This document shows positions 25,949-34,077 of a stretch of 64,000 nt of DNA, piece after piece. This DNA comes from Arthrobacter sp. APC 3897 (GTDB taxonomy: Bacteria > Actinomycetota > Actinomycetes > Actinomycetales > Micrococcaceae). Both the position numbers and the translations under genes were made by a program. How positions within the stretch are numbered: the stretch's first letter is position 1; each line of letters opens with the position of its first letter. Below the pieces are notes generated by a model. The model was not told the DNA's origin, made no database searches, and saw nothing but the letters and a program-made list of their open reading frames with translations. Location: contig NZ_JASDDG010000026.1 of NCBI RefSeq assembly GCF_030407495.1, positions 1 to 64,000 of the forward strand, read 5' to 3'.

Positions 25949-26659
25949 TTAGCGGGAGGAGAGCCCCAGCAGGGACAGGGCAGCACGGAGTTCGGGGGTG
26001 TCGGAATTGAGATCTGCGAGTTCGATGCCGGTAATGTGTGCGCTGGTCTGCCCGTCGGTGTCGCGCTCATAGACGGCCCAGAGCAGCAAATCATCACCGT
26101 GCCGGGAGCGGAACTGGATTCCGTCGCAGAAATCGGTGCCGTCAGCGTTTTTCCGGGTCCACAGGAACTGGGAAACTTCCTGGGTGAGCAGCCGGTTTTC
26201 CGCGTTCTTCAGGGCAGCGGCGTCGAAGTCCTTGAGGTTGTAGGCCAAAGCTTTGCCCTTAAACAGCGGATGAAGGGCAGCGACTGTTTCTGCGGCGGTG
26301 ATATCAACGAAGCGGCCCGTCAAACGAGCTGTGCCGGCCACCCGGTGGACCAGCCACTGATCAATGTCCAGTTCCCCGGGACGCGCGCTGGGGTGCTGCT
26401 CTGCATCAGCGTCATCTTCAACGATGTCGTCGATCTCGGCCACCAAGTACGGGTCGGGCCGATGCGGGGCCAGGAGTTCCACCAGACATGCCAGGAGCGA
26501 GTCCGCGGCGTACACCGTGCGGTAGAGGCCATGATCGAGCGGATCCCAGCGGCCGTTGAACCGTCCGTCGGGACCGGCCCACCGCCAGTCCGACCATTCC
26601 CAGGGCTGGGGAAGGAAACCCACACGCCAGACCCGCTGATCAAGTTCGGCGAATTTCAT
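25949..26659 (-). CDS. RES domain toxin
   Basis: 236 aa. RES family: VWRVGF, FNGRWDP, YRTVYAADSLLACLVELLA and a late FLWTRKNADGTDFCDGIQFRSR with the conserved Ser. RES toxins degrade NAD+ and arrest growth. The gene begins inside the stop of the upstream antitoxin gene (4-base ATGA overlap), the usual order for RES-Xre modules. Slightly longer than the minimal family, with an acidic insert (DDIVEDDADAEQH). Confidence 0.9.
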   Translation of the reverse strand: MKFAELDQRVWRVGFLPQPWEWSDWRWAGPDGRFNGRWDPLDHGLYRTVYAADSLLACLVELLAPHRPDPYLVAEIDDIVEDDADAEQHPSARPGELDIDQWLVHRVAGTARLTGRFVDITAAETVAALHPLFKGKALAYNLKDFDAAALKNAENRLLTQEVSQFLWTRKNADGTDFCDGIQFRSRHGDDLLLWAVYERDTDGQTSAHITGIELADLNSDTPELRAALSLLGLSSR

Positions 26660-27042
26660 CCCAGACGGGCGAACGCGCGGGCCGCTGCCAGAACTTCAGG
26701 GCCGCTTTGATCAGGGTTGGTTTCCCGGATCAGGCGCGCGGGGGAGCGGTCTTCCAACTGCGGGTTCATGCCCTGAAACCAGGTCTGAGCGATCCGGGGC
26801 CCGTTGGACTCCAGAATGATGCCGGCAACATGGTAGGCCAGCCGCAGCCGGGCCTCGGTTTCTGAAGGCATCCTGCGGGTGCCTTCAGCCCACTGGCGGA
26901 CCGCCCGGGTTTCTCCGACTCCTGCCAGATAGGCAACAAGTTTGGCGCCGAGCATGTCACGAAGCTCAGCGACCAGGGGTGCAACCTCGAGGTTGATGGA
27001 GTCGCGGTACGCGCGGATGCCCGGAGATGCTGTCTGGCTCAT
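26656..27042 (-). CDS. Xre/ParS-type antitoxin of RES module
   Basis: 128 aa from the ATG at 27042 (GGGAGAT upstream). Residues 10-60 contain an HTH-like region (LGAKLVAYLAGVGETRAVRQWAEG) and residues 85-128 the antitoxin domain: TWFQGMNPQLEDRSPARLI and VLAAARAFARLG, matching the DUF2384 toxin-binding segment (substrate-mimic C-terminus). It neutralises the RES toxin and represses the operon. Upstream 100 bases should hold the autoregulated promoter. Confidence 0.87.
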   Translation of the reverse strand: MSQTASPGIRAYRDSINLEVAPLVAELRDMLGAKLVAYLAGVGETRAVRQWAEGTRRMPSETEARLRLAYHVAGIILESNGPRIAQTWFQGMNPQLEDRSPARLIRETNPDQSGPEVLAAARAFARLG

Positions 27043-27235
27043 AGCCTGATCATCTCCCGGATTCAGGTCAATCGCAAGCCGATACCAAGGCTGATCCCAC
27101 CCTGAATCCCATACCGAAACTCTTGGGTGACACTGGCTAGCTGTACCCATATTCTCTCTGCCGCGGCAGGATAGATCATCGCTTTCTGACGTATGCGCTG
27201 TTATCGGACCAAAGGCCTCACTGGAGCATGAGCCG

Positions 27236-28468
27236 TTAGACGGAGTCCTTGAGATATACGCTGCCGAGCGCCATCGCTCCGCCCTGATTCATGATGTCTA
27301 ATGCAAGTCCACGGACGGTTTCGAGAGCCTCCTTCTCAGGACCGGTGGTCTCTAGGATGCCCGTGACCGGAAGGAACTTATGTATCGGGGCTAGTTCTTC
27401 CCTGTTGCGCATAAAACTAATGACTGGCTCGAAGGTGCGAATGAAGATTGGGTTGCCCGGCGGAGAGGACATGGTGATGCTGATTTCGAACTCCCCTAAT
27501 ACTGATAGTTGCTGGGCTGCAGTGCGGGCCAGGTGGCATATGTGGGCAGCCAGAGACTGAGCATCCATCACGTGGATGTCCCTGGTTGGGTCGAAGCCGT
27601 CCATGCCCGCATCTTTGGCCTTTACCGCCAGGGCTACGCTGCCGTCGTCATATATGTCCACAACGGTTTTGTTCGAGAATCTGAGTTCCTCAGAACGCCA
27701 TTTGCGGTAACCAGGCCGTGGGTTTATGTCGGCTTCTATCGAGCCGGAACCGCGCGTCAGGAAGGGATTTCGGCTGATGAAGGCACCTAGAATGGCCTGA
27801 GCATCTGCACGATCGACCCTGCCTGTGTGACTGGGGCGTGGTCGTGTGGGACGGGCAGCTGCAGCCATCCAGATGCCGTGGTCGGTGTCGATGCCCAGCA
27901 TTGCCTGCTCCAGCAAGTCTTCTAGCAACCGATCATTGTTGCGGCGATCTTCAAATCGGCGACGGTAGGCTTGCTCGATGTCACGCTCGCCCATATCAAC
28001 GGTGTGGGAACCGTATCGGCGCGGGGCGCGGATTGTTCCGTTCTGAAAGACGAAGTGAGGGGTGTCAGGGCTGGCGGGCACGGACAGCACGATTGCCTGC
28101 TCACCGGTGCTGCCAGTGAGCGGTATGAATTCCAGCCCGTGTACGGGGGGTTGAATCAAGGAGTAAGCCCAGCTGCGAAGGCGTTGTTCGACCGAATCGC
28201 TCCAGTTATTTACAGTTTCGATCCTTGCAGCACCGGAATCAGACTCCGCAACACCGTAGACGATCAGCCCTCCTCCGTTGTTCACGAAGGCAGCAACGTC
28301 CTTGGCAAATTCGACCTTGGCGGTCGGATTCTGATGGTTGGGAAGCTCCTTCTTCCAGTCCAGGTCATCACGCTCCTGGAGCCCTTCACGAATGGCTAGA
28401 AGCAACATCGAATATTCCAACGGTGATGGGTGCAGGCCTAGGGCGCGGTGCAGAGGGGTGAATGCCAT
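27236..28468 (-). CDS. AlbA_2 (schlafen-like) domain protein
   Basis: 410 aa from the ATG at 28468; an open frame extends to 28645 but without homology-like sequence. The AlbA_2 domain covers residues 25-165: LDWKKELPNHQ, EFAKDVAAFVNNGGGLIVYGV (hallmark), QAIVLSVPAS, YGSHTVDMGERDIEQAYRRRF. The remaining 240 residues are unclassified. AlbA_2 proteins are linked to nucleic-acid binding and sometimes to phage defence, but this one lacks the helicase or HATPase part, so function is open. Divergent from the 92-aa gene at 28659. Confidence 0.8.
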   Translation of the reverse strand: MAFTPLHRALGLHPSPLEYSMLLLAIREGLQERDDLDWKKELPNHQNPTAKVEFAKDVAAFVNNGGGLIVYGVAESDSGAARIETVNNWSDSVEQRLRSWAYSLIQPPVHGLEFIPLTGSTGEQAIVLSVPASPDTPHFVFQNGTIRAPRRYGSHTVDMGERDIEQAYRRRFEDRRNNDRLLEDLLEQAMLGIDTDHGIWMAAAARPTRPRPSHTGRVDRADAQAILGAFISRNPFLTRGSGSIEADINPRPGYRKWRSEELRFSNKTVVDIYDDGSVALAVKAKDAGMDGFDPTRDIHVMDAQSLAAHICHLARTAAQQLSVLGEFEISITMSSPPGNPIFIRTFEPVISFMRNREELAPIHKFLPVTGILETTGPEKEALETVRGLALDIMNQGGAMALGSVYLKDSV

Positions 28469-28658
28469 GAGCATAATCTTCGCACTCCGCAAGACGCTGA
28501 GTTCGTAGCGTACATAACTCCTGGCGCAGAAGCCGCACGTGATTTCCATGAACTCCATGCTCAAGTTCACGCAAATTGTCCGGTAGGAGTGTGCCTTCGC
28601 TGTTAGATTCGAACGGACCCGAGGCAATGGCCAACGGCGAATCATAGATTGGGAAAGT

Positions 28659-28937
28659 ATGAGCCACGACTATTCAACGGCATGGGACGCACTCACCGAG
28701 GCCATTGGGGCAGCAAAAGGAAAAAGCGCAGGCTCTATCGCTGATCAGGAGCACCTTACTGTAGACCAGCGTCTCAAGGTTGCGGAGGTGGCGGCCTTGC
28801 TTTCCATCGCTCAGGAGCTTTCCGCGTTGAACCCCCAGAACACAACGACCAGCGACGACCAGGGAAACCAAGTCAATGGCTGGGGCATTGTCATGAAGAA
28901 AGCGAAGCCGAAGCCCGGTAGGTTCACGCAGGTCTAA
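28659..28937 (+). CDS. Hypothetical protein (92 aa)
   Basis: 92 aa, beginning MSHDYSTAWDALTEAIGAAKG. Helical N-terminal two-thirds (VDQRLKVAEVAALLSIAQELSAL) and a short polar tail ending KPKPGRFTQV. No family recognised. It is followed by a clear terminator, which supports it being expressed. Divergent from the AlbA_2 gene with 190 bases between starts. Confidence 0.65.
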   Translation: MSHDYSTAWDALTEAIGAAKGKSAGSIADQEHLTVDQRLKVAEVAALLSIAQELSALNPQNTTTSDDQGNQVNGWGIVMKKAKPKPGRFTQV

Positions 28938-28944
28938 GCGCGAA

Positions 28945-28980
28945 GGACACCCGACCCTGTCTATCTAGGTCGGGTGTCCT
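28945..28980 (+). terminator. Rho-independent terminator
   Basis: GGACACCCGACC and GGTCGGGTGTCC form a perfect 12-bp stem with an 11-base loop, followed by TTGTAT, just after the 92-aa gene. Confidence 0.85.
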
Positions 28981-29362
28981 TGTATGAACGATCGTCCTCA
29001 GATGCCGGCGGGCGGCACGGCTACGTTGCTGCCGCCGGCTCCCGCCCCAAATTAAAGGGACGGATCCAGATAAGGATCTCGGTTTGCCCCGGAGTGCGAT
29101 GCAGGATTCCCCTTCGTTTTCAGCCAGTCCCAGCTGCGGATCTCTTTCCGCTCTTTAGTTGCTAATTACTAGATCGAACTGGTCCCCTGCGATAGTCCAA
29201 GGGGTGACTAGCGTCTTGTATCCCGTAGGATGGGAGACACTTGCGTGAGACAGCGGTAGTGCCGCAGTGTGCCGCTCCTTTAGGTGTCTTGCCACTATGT
29301 ATTGCAACCTCCTGCTAGGTTTATTGACGTTAGCATCGGTTGCAAGACACTTTTGAGGATGT
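28981..29362. promoter_or_regulatory. Candidate resolvase site region
   Basis: No gene seen. Directly upstream of the recombinase gene lie two nested inverted repeats: GTGTCTTGC (29284-29292) with GCAAGACAC (29342-29350), and TTGCAACC (29302-29309) with GGTTGCAA (29338-29345). Multiple short dyads upstream of a resolvase are what a res site looks like; assignment is inference. Confidence 0.45.
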
Positions 29363-29965
29363 GTGACGAAACTGATCGGGTATGCCCGAGTATCCACCAA
29401 GGCGCAGGACGCCGACAGGCAGGTCCGGGATCTGTTGGCGGCTGGCGTCCGCCGTGATGACCTATATATTGACCATGGAGTCAGCGGCGCCAGGGCATCC
29501 CGCCCGGGATTCACCCGGGCATTGGACGCACTGCATGAGGACGACACTTTGGTGATCACCACCCTGGATCGGCTCGGTCGGTCCACGGTGAACATGCTTG
29601 GTTTGTCCGAGGACCTGCGTGCCAGAGGAGTGAATCTGCGGGTCTTGAATCTGGGCGGCGGGAACGTGGACACCGGGACTCCGATGGGCTCCATGGTCTT
29701 CACGGTCTTGGCTGCCCTGGCTCAGATGGAACTGGAAATCAAACGCGAACGCATCAACGACTCCCTCTCCAAGCGTCGTGCGGCAGGCAAAGATCTCGGC
29801 GGGCGGCGGCAGCAGTTCAGTGACAGTCAGATCCGCAACGCCCGCCGCCTGATTGAGGCAGGTGAGCCGGCCACCCATGTGGCCCGAGACCTGGGCATGT
29901 CCCGGGCCACCCTGTATCGGAGAATGGTCGAACTCGACGCCCGCGAGGGTACGGCAAAGCGTTGA
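29363..29965 (+). CDS. Serine recombinase (resolvase family)
   Basis: 200 aa, GTG start. Catalytic domain: LIGYARVSTKAQDADRQ (nucleophile Ser), YIDHGVSGARASRPGF, LVITTLDRLGRSTVNM and ALAQMELEIKRERI; C-terminal HTH: GEPATHVARDLGMSRATLYRRM. It is related to but clearly different from the recombinase at 19460. Tn3-type resolvases of this size normally act on a res site immediately upstream; dyads are present there. No Tn3 transposase is visible, so it may be a plasmid multimer resolvase. Confidence 0.93.
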   Translation: MTKLIGYARVSTKAQDADRQVRDLLAAGVRRDDLYIDHGVSGARASRPGFTRALDALHEDDTLVITTLDRLGRSTVNMLGLSEDLRARGVNLRVLNLGGGNVDTGTPMGSMVFTVLAALAQMELEIKRERINDSLSKRRAAGKDLGGRRQQFSDSQIRNARRLIEAGEPATHVARDLGMSRATLYRRMVELDAREGTAKR

Positions 29966-30054
29966 TGTGTCCACCGGCGTATCTGGGAAAAACCGTGGTA
30001 GCGCTTTCACTAAGTTGCCGACGTGAACTGGTTCAACGGAATTAGTGGATTCTT

Positions 30055-30300
30055 CTACGCTGCCAAGTCTGGCTGTTGATAACCATAGTGGACTTCGTTG
30101 GGCCTGCGGTAACCGAGCGCGGAGTGCCGCCGCCGGCTGTTGTACAATGCCTCGATGTAGCGGGTGAGGTCGCTCCGGGCTGGTGATTTGGTCGCGTAAA
30201 CAGTCCGATACACACGCTCGTTTCTCAGGGCTGCGAAGAAGGATTTTGCCATGCTCTTATCCCAGCACACGCCGGTGCGGCCCATCGAGGAGCGCATGCC
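30055..30300 (-). pseudogene. IS3 family transposase, C-terminal fragment
   Basis: Reads SSMGRTGVCWDKSMAKSFFAALRNE then VYATKSPARSDLTRYIEALYNSRRRHSALGYRRPNEVHY: the end of an IS3 OrfB DDE domain including the last catalytic Glu region (here replaced: AKSF instead of AESF). The N-terminal two-thirds is missing upstream. The changed Glu and missing part make it non-functional. Confidence 0.85.
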
Positions 30301-30366
30301 CAGGCCAGCCGCCAGGGCCCTAAAACCGGCCGAGGTATAGACGCCGTATTCAATCTGTCCTGGGGC

Positions 30367-30690
30367 GCCATGCTCAAGAACGCCGGCACGGTCCAATCGA
30401 TGTCCCGCAAGGGCAACTATTATGACAATGCAGTGATGGAGAACTCCATCGGGCACCGCAAGGAAGAACTCTTCCACCGGGTTCGGTTTCTGAACACCGA
30501 TGCCCTGACAGCACGGCTCAGTGAGTACATCCGCTGGTACAACACTGAACGCATCTCGACAAAGCTCGAGGGCCTGAGCCCGGTGCAATACCGTGCTCAG
30601 GCCCTCGCGGCCAAACTTTTATTTGGCAGTCCAAGTTTCGTGGACCAGTTCAATATATCGGCCCTTAGCCTATTTTTGGAAATATTGTGA
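30367..30690 (+). pseudogene. IS3 family transposase fragment (opposite strand)
   Basis: Reads SMSRKGNYYDNAVMENSIGHRKEELFHRVRF... RLSEYIRWYNTERISTKLEGLSPVQYR, the C-terminal end of an IS150-type IS3 transposase, fused to 25 unrelated residues. It faces the fragment at 30055-30300 head to head, so two different IS3 elements have collided and decayed here. Confidence 0.85.
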
Positions 30691-30691
30691 G

Positions 30692-30976
30692 TTAGCTTTT
30701 CGAATCTCTTGGAGGCTTTCTGTTTTTCTTATTATTGATTAGCTCTTGTAGGTTTTTCTCATTTTCCAGTGATTTCCTATTGCCCCACTGATATGCGTAG
30801 TGGCCTGCGATGAATGTGACGGCAATGAAAATCACTCCTCCAACCAGACCGAAGTCCCGGGAATACAGCCAAACAAGAACTGCAACTGCGACAATCATTA
30901 CTGCGTTGATAATAAACCTTTTGATGCCGTCTCCTTCAAATGCGTTGCAATTCATGACAATGGTTGTTACAACCAC
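30692..30976 (-). CDS. Candidate immunity membrane protein next to RHS tip
   Basis: 94 aa from GTG 30976 (ATG at 30955 would give 87). Two hydrophobic segments (about residues 22-40 and 44-62: FGLVGGVIFIAVTFIAGHYAY) and a strongly charged tail (KKNRKPPRDSKS). It starts inside the last codons of the RHS gene, the position where RHS immunity genes lie, and is markedly AT-rich compared with its neighbours. Immunity role is inferred from position alone. Confidence 0.6.
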   Translation of the reverse strand: MVVTTIVMNCNAFEGDGIKRFIINAVMIVAVAVLVWLYSRDFGLVGGVIFIAVTFIAGHYAYQWGNRKSLENEKNLQELINNKKNRKPPRDSKS

Positions 30977-32820
30977 TTACTCCATCCCGCAATTCGATCC
31001 ATGTAAACGTTTCTGGCGCCTGTCGTCGCCCCGCTCAACGCCCCCCTCCCGAATCCGGATAAAGCTGCATCGTCGATTTCATCTTGACTTCCACCATCTA
31101 TCTTAGCTCCGATAGCACCACCAGTGAGGCCGCCGACCGCTCCAAATCCAGCACCGAAAGCCGCTGCCCCAGCGACGGCACATCCACCCAATGTGGCAGC
31201 ACAACCAAGAGCGATGCCGCCAGCAATTGCGCCCGCTGTGATCGCTCCTGATACTGCGTCCCCGAGACTGAATAGGCCTGAAGTATCAGAACTTGTGATC
31301 GGATTGTTGCCTGCATAGCTGTAATGCGGATCTTGCCCTGAAGGGTCGATTTGTGTGAATCTTCCGATGGCCGGGTTGTAGTAGCGTGCGCCGAACTTTG
31401 TGTAGCCGGTGGCCGCGTCCTTGTATCCGGAGACGTACTGGTAGGGGTTGTTGCCGGCCTGGGCGCCTGACTGGGTGGTGTTGCCCCAGGAGTCGTAACT
31501 GTAGGTCGCTGCCTTTGCCTGGTTGGCGTCGGTGAGGAGGATGACGGAACCAAGGGCGTCTGTTGTGTAGTAGTAGCTCGCACCGGCACTGTTGCGCATG
31601 CTGATCAGTTTCCCGTCAGGGTCCCTGATGAATGACGTGGTGGCACCGTTGGTGGTTTGGGTGGTGACGCCGAGGCTTCCGTTAAGGAAGCTCGTGTTCC
31701 CTGAGACAGTGCGTTCGTCGTTGCGGAGCCCGGCATAAGCAAAGCTCGTCGTGGTACCGGAAACAGTCGTCGACGTGAACTGGTCAAGCGCGTTGTATGC
31801 GGAGGTGTTTGCCCCGGCCTTCGTCGTATTGCCGTTCGTGTCATAGGTGTAGGTTGTGGCTCCGGTCGGCGCCGAGGCGCAGGAACCTGTTGAGGCGGCG
31901 GTCCAGCAGAGCTGATCAGCTGCGTTGTAGACGGAGGTCAGCGTGGGTTTGCCTGTTTTGGTTGCGCTGGTCCGGTTACCGTTCTTGTCATAGACCCAGG
32001 TCTCGGTTACGGCACCGAGGGTGGCTGCCGTGAGCCGGTTATGAGTGTCATAACCGTACGTGGTGAGAGCATTCGCCTCGGTCTTCACGGTTGCCTGCAG
32101 GGAGCCATCCTTGCCCGTGCCGCCCGAGGTATAGGTGTAGGCACGCGAGGTCAGGACAGCGCCGGCTGAGGTATTAGCCCGCGTTTCAGTGACCCGTCCC
32201 GCATTGTCGAAGACGGTGGTGTTCTTGACCCCGTTGGGATACGTCGTGGTGGTGCGCCGGTTGCTCTTGTCGTAGCCGAAACCCACACATTTGGTGGTGT
32301 TGGGGAAGACCGGTGTTGCCGGGCAGGATCCGCCGGGTTCAGCCAGGGCCGTCAGCCGGTTCGCGGCATCGTAGCGGTAGCCGATCGTGCCGGTCGGATC
32401 GACGAAGGACAGAATATTTGATGCCCCGTCATAGGTAAGGCTTGTGGTCGTTGTTCCAACAGTCTTAGCCGTTGATCGGTTCTGCTGATCGTAGGCGTAG
32501 GTCGTGGTTCCCGAAGCGTCGACGCGCTTGGTCAGGTTTCCGTTGCCATCATAGGTGTAGGTCACGCAGGTCGCAGGAACACAGGTGGAGGCATAGCGGA
32601 CCTGCTGAATACGGTCATTGGCATCGTAGGTGTAGGTTGCGGTCTGGTTCTTCCCGTCCTTGCTGGTAGCAACCCGGCCTGCCGCATCATAGGTATTGAC
32701 GATGGCACCAAGGGGTGCAGGACGGATGATCGAGGCAACGTTTCCCTGGGCATCATAGGTGTAGGTGGTTGCGTTTCCGTTACCGTCCGTTGTCCGGCAC
32801 AGCGATCCTTTACCGGCCAT
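30967..32820 (-). CDS. RHS/YD-repeat protein, N-terminally truncated
   Basis: 617 aa composed of YD repeats (TYTYDANDR, TYTYDGNGN, TYGYDTHNR, WVYDKNGNR and more), a beta-cage builder. The RHS core ends with ANNPYQYVSGYKDAATGYTKFGARYY and RFTQIDPSGQDPHYSYAGNNPI. The variable C-terminal tip (about 85 residues) is Gly/Ala-rich and hydrophobic, unlike nuclease tips, and may act on membranes. Typical actinobacterial RHS proteins exceed 1500 aa and are secreted; this one starts abruptly at a repeat junction (32821), so most of the gene is missing and export is doubtful. Confidence 0.85.
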   Translation of the reverse strand: MAGKGSLCRTTDGNGNATTYTYDAQGNVASIIRPAPLGAIVNTYDAAGRVATSKDGKNQTATYTYDANDRIQQVRYASTCVPATCVTYTYDGNGNLTKRVDASGTTTYAYDQQNRSTAKTVGTTTTSLTYDGASNILSFVDPTGTIGYRYDAANRLTALAEPGGSCPATPVFPNTTKCVGFGYDKSNRRTTTTYPNGVKNTTVFDNAGRVTETRANTSAGAVLTSRAYTYTSGGTGKDGSLQATVKTEANALTTYGYDTHNRLTAATLGAVTETWVYDKNGNRTSATKTGKPTLTSVYNAADQLCWTAASTGSCASAPTGATTYTYDTNGNTTKAGANTSAYNALDQFTSTTVSGTTTSFAYAGLRNDERTVSGNTSFLNGSLGVTTQTTNGATTSFIRDPDGKLISMRNSAGASYYYTTDALGSVILLTDANQAKAATYSYDSWGNTTQSGAQAGNNPYQYVSGYKDAATGYTKFGARYYNPAIGRFTQIDPSGQDPHYSYAGNNPITSSDTSGLFSLGDAVSGAITAGAIAGGIALGCAATLGGCAVAGAAAFGAGFGAVGGLTGGAIGAKIDGGSQDEIDDAALSGFGRGALSGATTGARNVYMDRIAGWSKWL

Positions 32821-33367
32821 GGGGCGTCACCTTTCATGCTCGGCTGGCGAGAACAGCGCCGGGCTATGAAATCGATAAGCCTATCCCAATGGTCACGAAG
32901 AATACGCCCATGATCATGTACATGAATCCCATGCCTCTTATGGTGGGTACGTCGGCGAAAGTAAAGCCATCTGGGCTGATCCCGTGGCTCTCCTTATAGA
33001 TCTTCGACCATGTGCTGGCAGTTCCGTTGAGGTCCCGGAACACGTGCAGTCCAAACAGGAAAACGAAGACGCCAGACACGCTCAGGCCGAGGGCAAACCA
33101 GTTCACTCTAGTTATGACCAGGAGAAGAAAAGCACCCAGGGAAAAACCGATGAAACACCTCTGGAATGTCTTCGCCGGTTGGGGCAGCTCGATGAATAGT
33201 CGTTTGATCCCCCGGATAGTCTTGATGATCTACCTTTCTCTGGCTTTGCGGCTCTGTCGGATTTGGACCAGATGTGAGAGTTCGAGTCGCGCACCGGCAG
33301 CCTGACTCTACCTTGAGACGTTCTGGCCTCGCGGCCCGACTAACAGCATCGCCAAGTGTCCCAGCAG
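32821..33367 (-). repeat. 547-bp inverted repeat, copy A
   Basis: Nearly identical, in opposite orientation, to 38359-38906. It contains the 80-aa gene and about 260 bases of its upstream DNA. At its left end it abuts the RHS reading frame (GCCCC|ATGGCC); at its right end (CAGCAG) it meets the junction element at 33369. Confidence 0.92.
32864..33106 (-). CDS. 80-aa membrane protein, copy A
   Basis: 80 aa, GTG start, beginning MNWFALGLSVSGVFVFLFGLHV. Two hydrophobic segments (residues 4-20 and 57-78) around a polar loop containing KIYKESHGISPDGFTF. One residue differs from copy B (T for A near position 71). No known family. Divergent from the 79-aa gene (copy 3) through a 374-base gap. Confidence 0.7.
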   Translation of the reverse strand: MNWFALGLSVSGVFVFLFGLHVFRDLNGTASTWSKIYKESHGISPDGFTFADVPTIRGMGFMYMIMGVFFVTIGIGLSIS

Positions 33368-33480
33368 AGGACCGGCTATCGGGCATCGAAGCGCTCGATG
33401 AGCCACCGCGGCTTAGGCGACGCGAACAGAGAGGATAGTCTCGTAACAACAAACTCGGCCTGAATTGGGGAACACGCAGG
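33107..33480. other. Shared upstream DNA plus cassette border
   Basis: 374 bases between divergent small genes. Bases 33107-33367 are the upstream part of repeat copy A; from 33369 the sequence is the upstream part of the 79-aa cassette. No gene seen. Confidence 0.6.
33369..33387 (+). repeat. Cassette junction element, GGACCGGCTATCGGGCATC
   Basis: Border between repeat copy A and the third 79-aa cassette. In the inverted copy B the same left flank (GTGTCCCAGCAG) continues instead into CCGGTCGGCTACCG, so the neighbours have been exchanged at this element. Confidence 0.72.
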
Positions 33481-33720
33481 ATGGAAACTGTATTCGGAAT
33501 CATCGCTGGCTGTGTAGCGATCCTCGTCGGCTTGGCCGTAATCCTTAACCGGAAGTCCTTCAGTAAGTTCACTGCCGATGCCCAAAGGTCAACGTTTGGC
33601 AAAGCAGGTGAAAAAGTAGCAAACCGGGCGAACCCAGGCTGGACAGCCGCTGTGGGTACTGGATTTGTTGTCATTGGGGCAACCTTGGTCGTGCTCATGA
33701 TCACCGGCGTAGAGATGTAG
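33481..33720 (+). CDS. 79-aa membrane protein, copy 3
   Basis: Third member of the family at 21993 and 22456, differing by a few residues near the C-terminus (TGFVVIG for TVFVLIG, final Met for Ile). Upstream 110 bases and downstream 75 bases are also conserved, with a 4-base deletion after the stop. Lies 11 kb from the other two, followed by a different cassette. Confidence 0.7.
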   Translation: METVFGIIAGCVAILVGLAVILNRKSFSKFTADAQRSTFGKAGEKVANRANPGWTAAVGTGFVVIGATLVVLMITGVEM

Positions 33721-33793
33721 GCACTAAATCCGAGTGTCTGTCAGCCGGCACTGGTAAGAATGCTAGGCCGATCGAGCTTCATCGTCCGGTTGA

Positions 33794-33812
33794 GGACCGG
33801 CTCACGGACGCT
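33794..33812 (+). repeat. Cassette junction element, GGACCGGCTCACGGACGCT
   Basis: CGTCC (33783-33787) pairs with GGACG (33806-33810) across 18 bases. The left flank (ATCGTCCGGTTGA) is identical to that after the other 79-aa copies; the right flank is unique to the 64-aa gene. Confidence 0.75.
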
Positions 33813-33839
33813 AGCGCTAATGGCACTAGCATCACAATC

Positions 33840-34034
33840 ATGAGATCAATGCGTCCATGGCCTGTGTCTTTTGCTCGCCTCGCTATTATCGTCGCCAGCC
33901 TGATGTTGATGCTCGCCGTCTTCAACGTATTCGCCAACACAGGCAGAGTCACCTCATGGCTTCCGCTCTTTGTCATGATGCCGTGGCTGCTGTATCTGGG
34001 TATCTGGAGTCTGCGGAACCAGGATCGAACGTAG
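33840..34034 (+). CDS. Small membrane protein (64 aa)
   Basis: 64 aa; ATG codons at 33840, 33849 and 33855 are all possible. Two hydrophobic segments (residues 10-30 and 40-57), short basic tail. No family recognised. Bounded on both sides by junction elements (33794 and 34078), so it forms a minimal cassette of about 285 bases. Confidence 0.6.
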   Translation: MRSMRPWPVSFARLAIIVASLMLMLAVFNVFANTGRVTSWLPLFVMMPWLLYLGIWSLRNQDRT

Positions 34035-34077
34035 ACGGACGAGAGCTGCGTCCTTCCCTTCAATCCGCCTCGTTCAA

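Noticed and set aside
32821-33106. CRISPR-like or tandem short repeats in the accessory region
   Set aside because: The repeats found are whole-gene duplications or single dispersed elements; no regularly spaced array exists in the window.
33230-33310. tRNA-like T-loop string (GTTCGAGTCGCGC) in repeat copies A and B
   Set aside because: The flanking bases do not form a T-stem and no acceptor, D or anticodon arms can be built, so it is not a tRNA gene; a remnant of an attachment site cannot be excluded.
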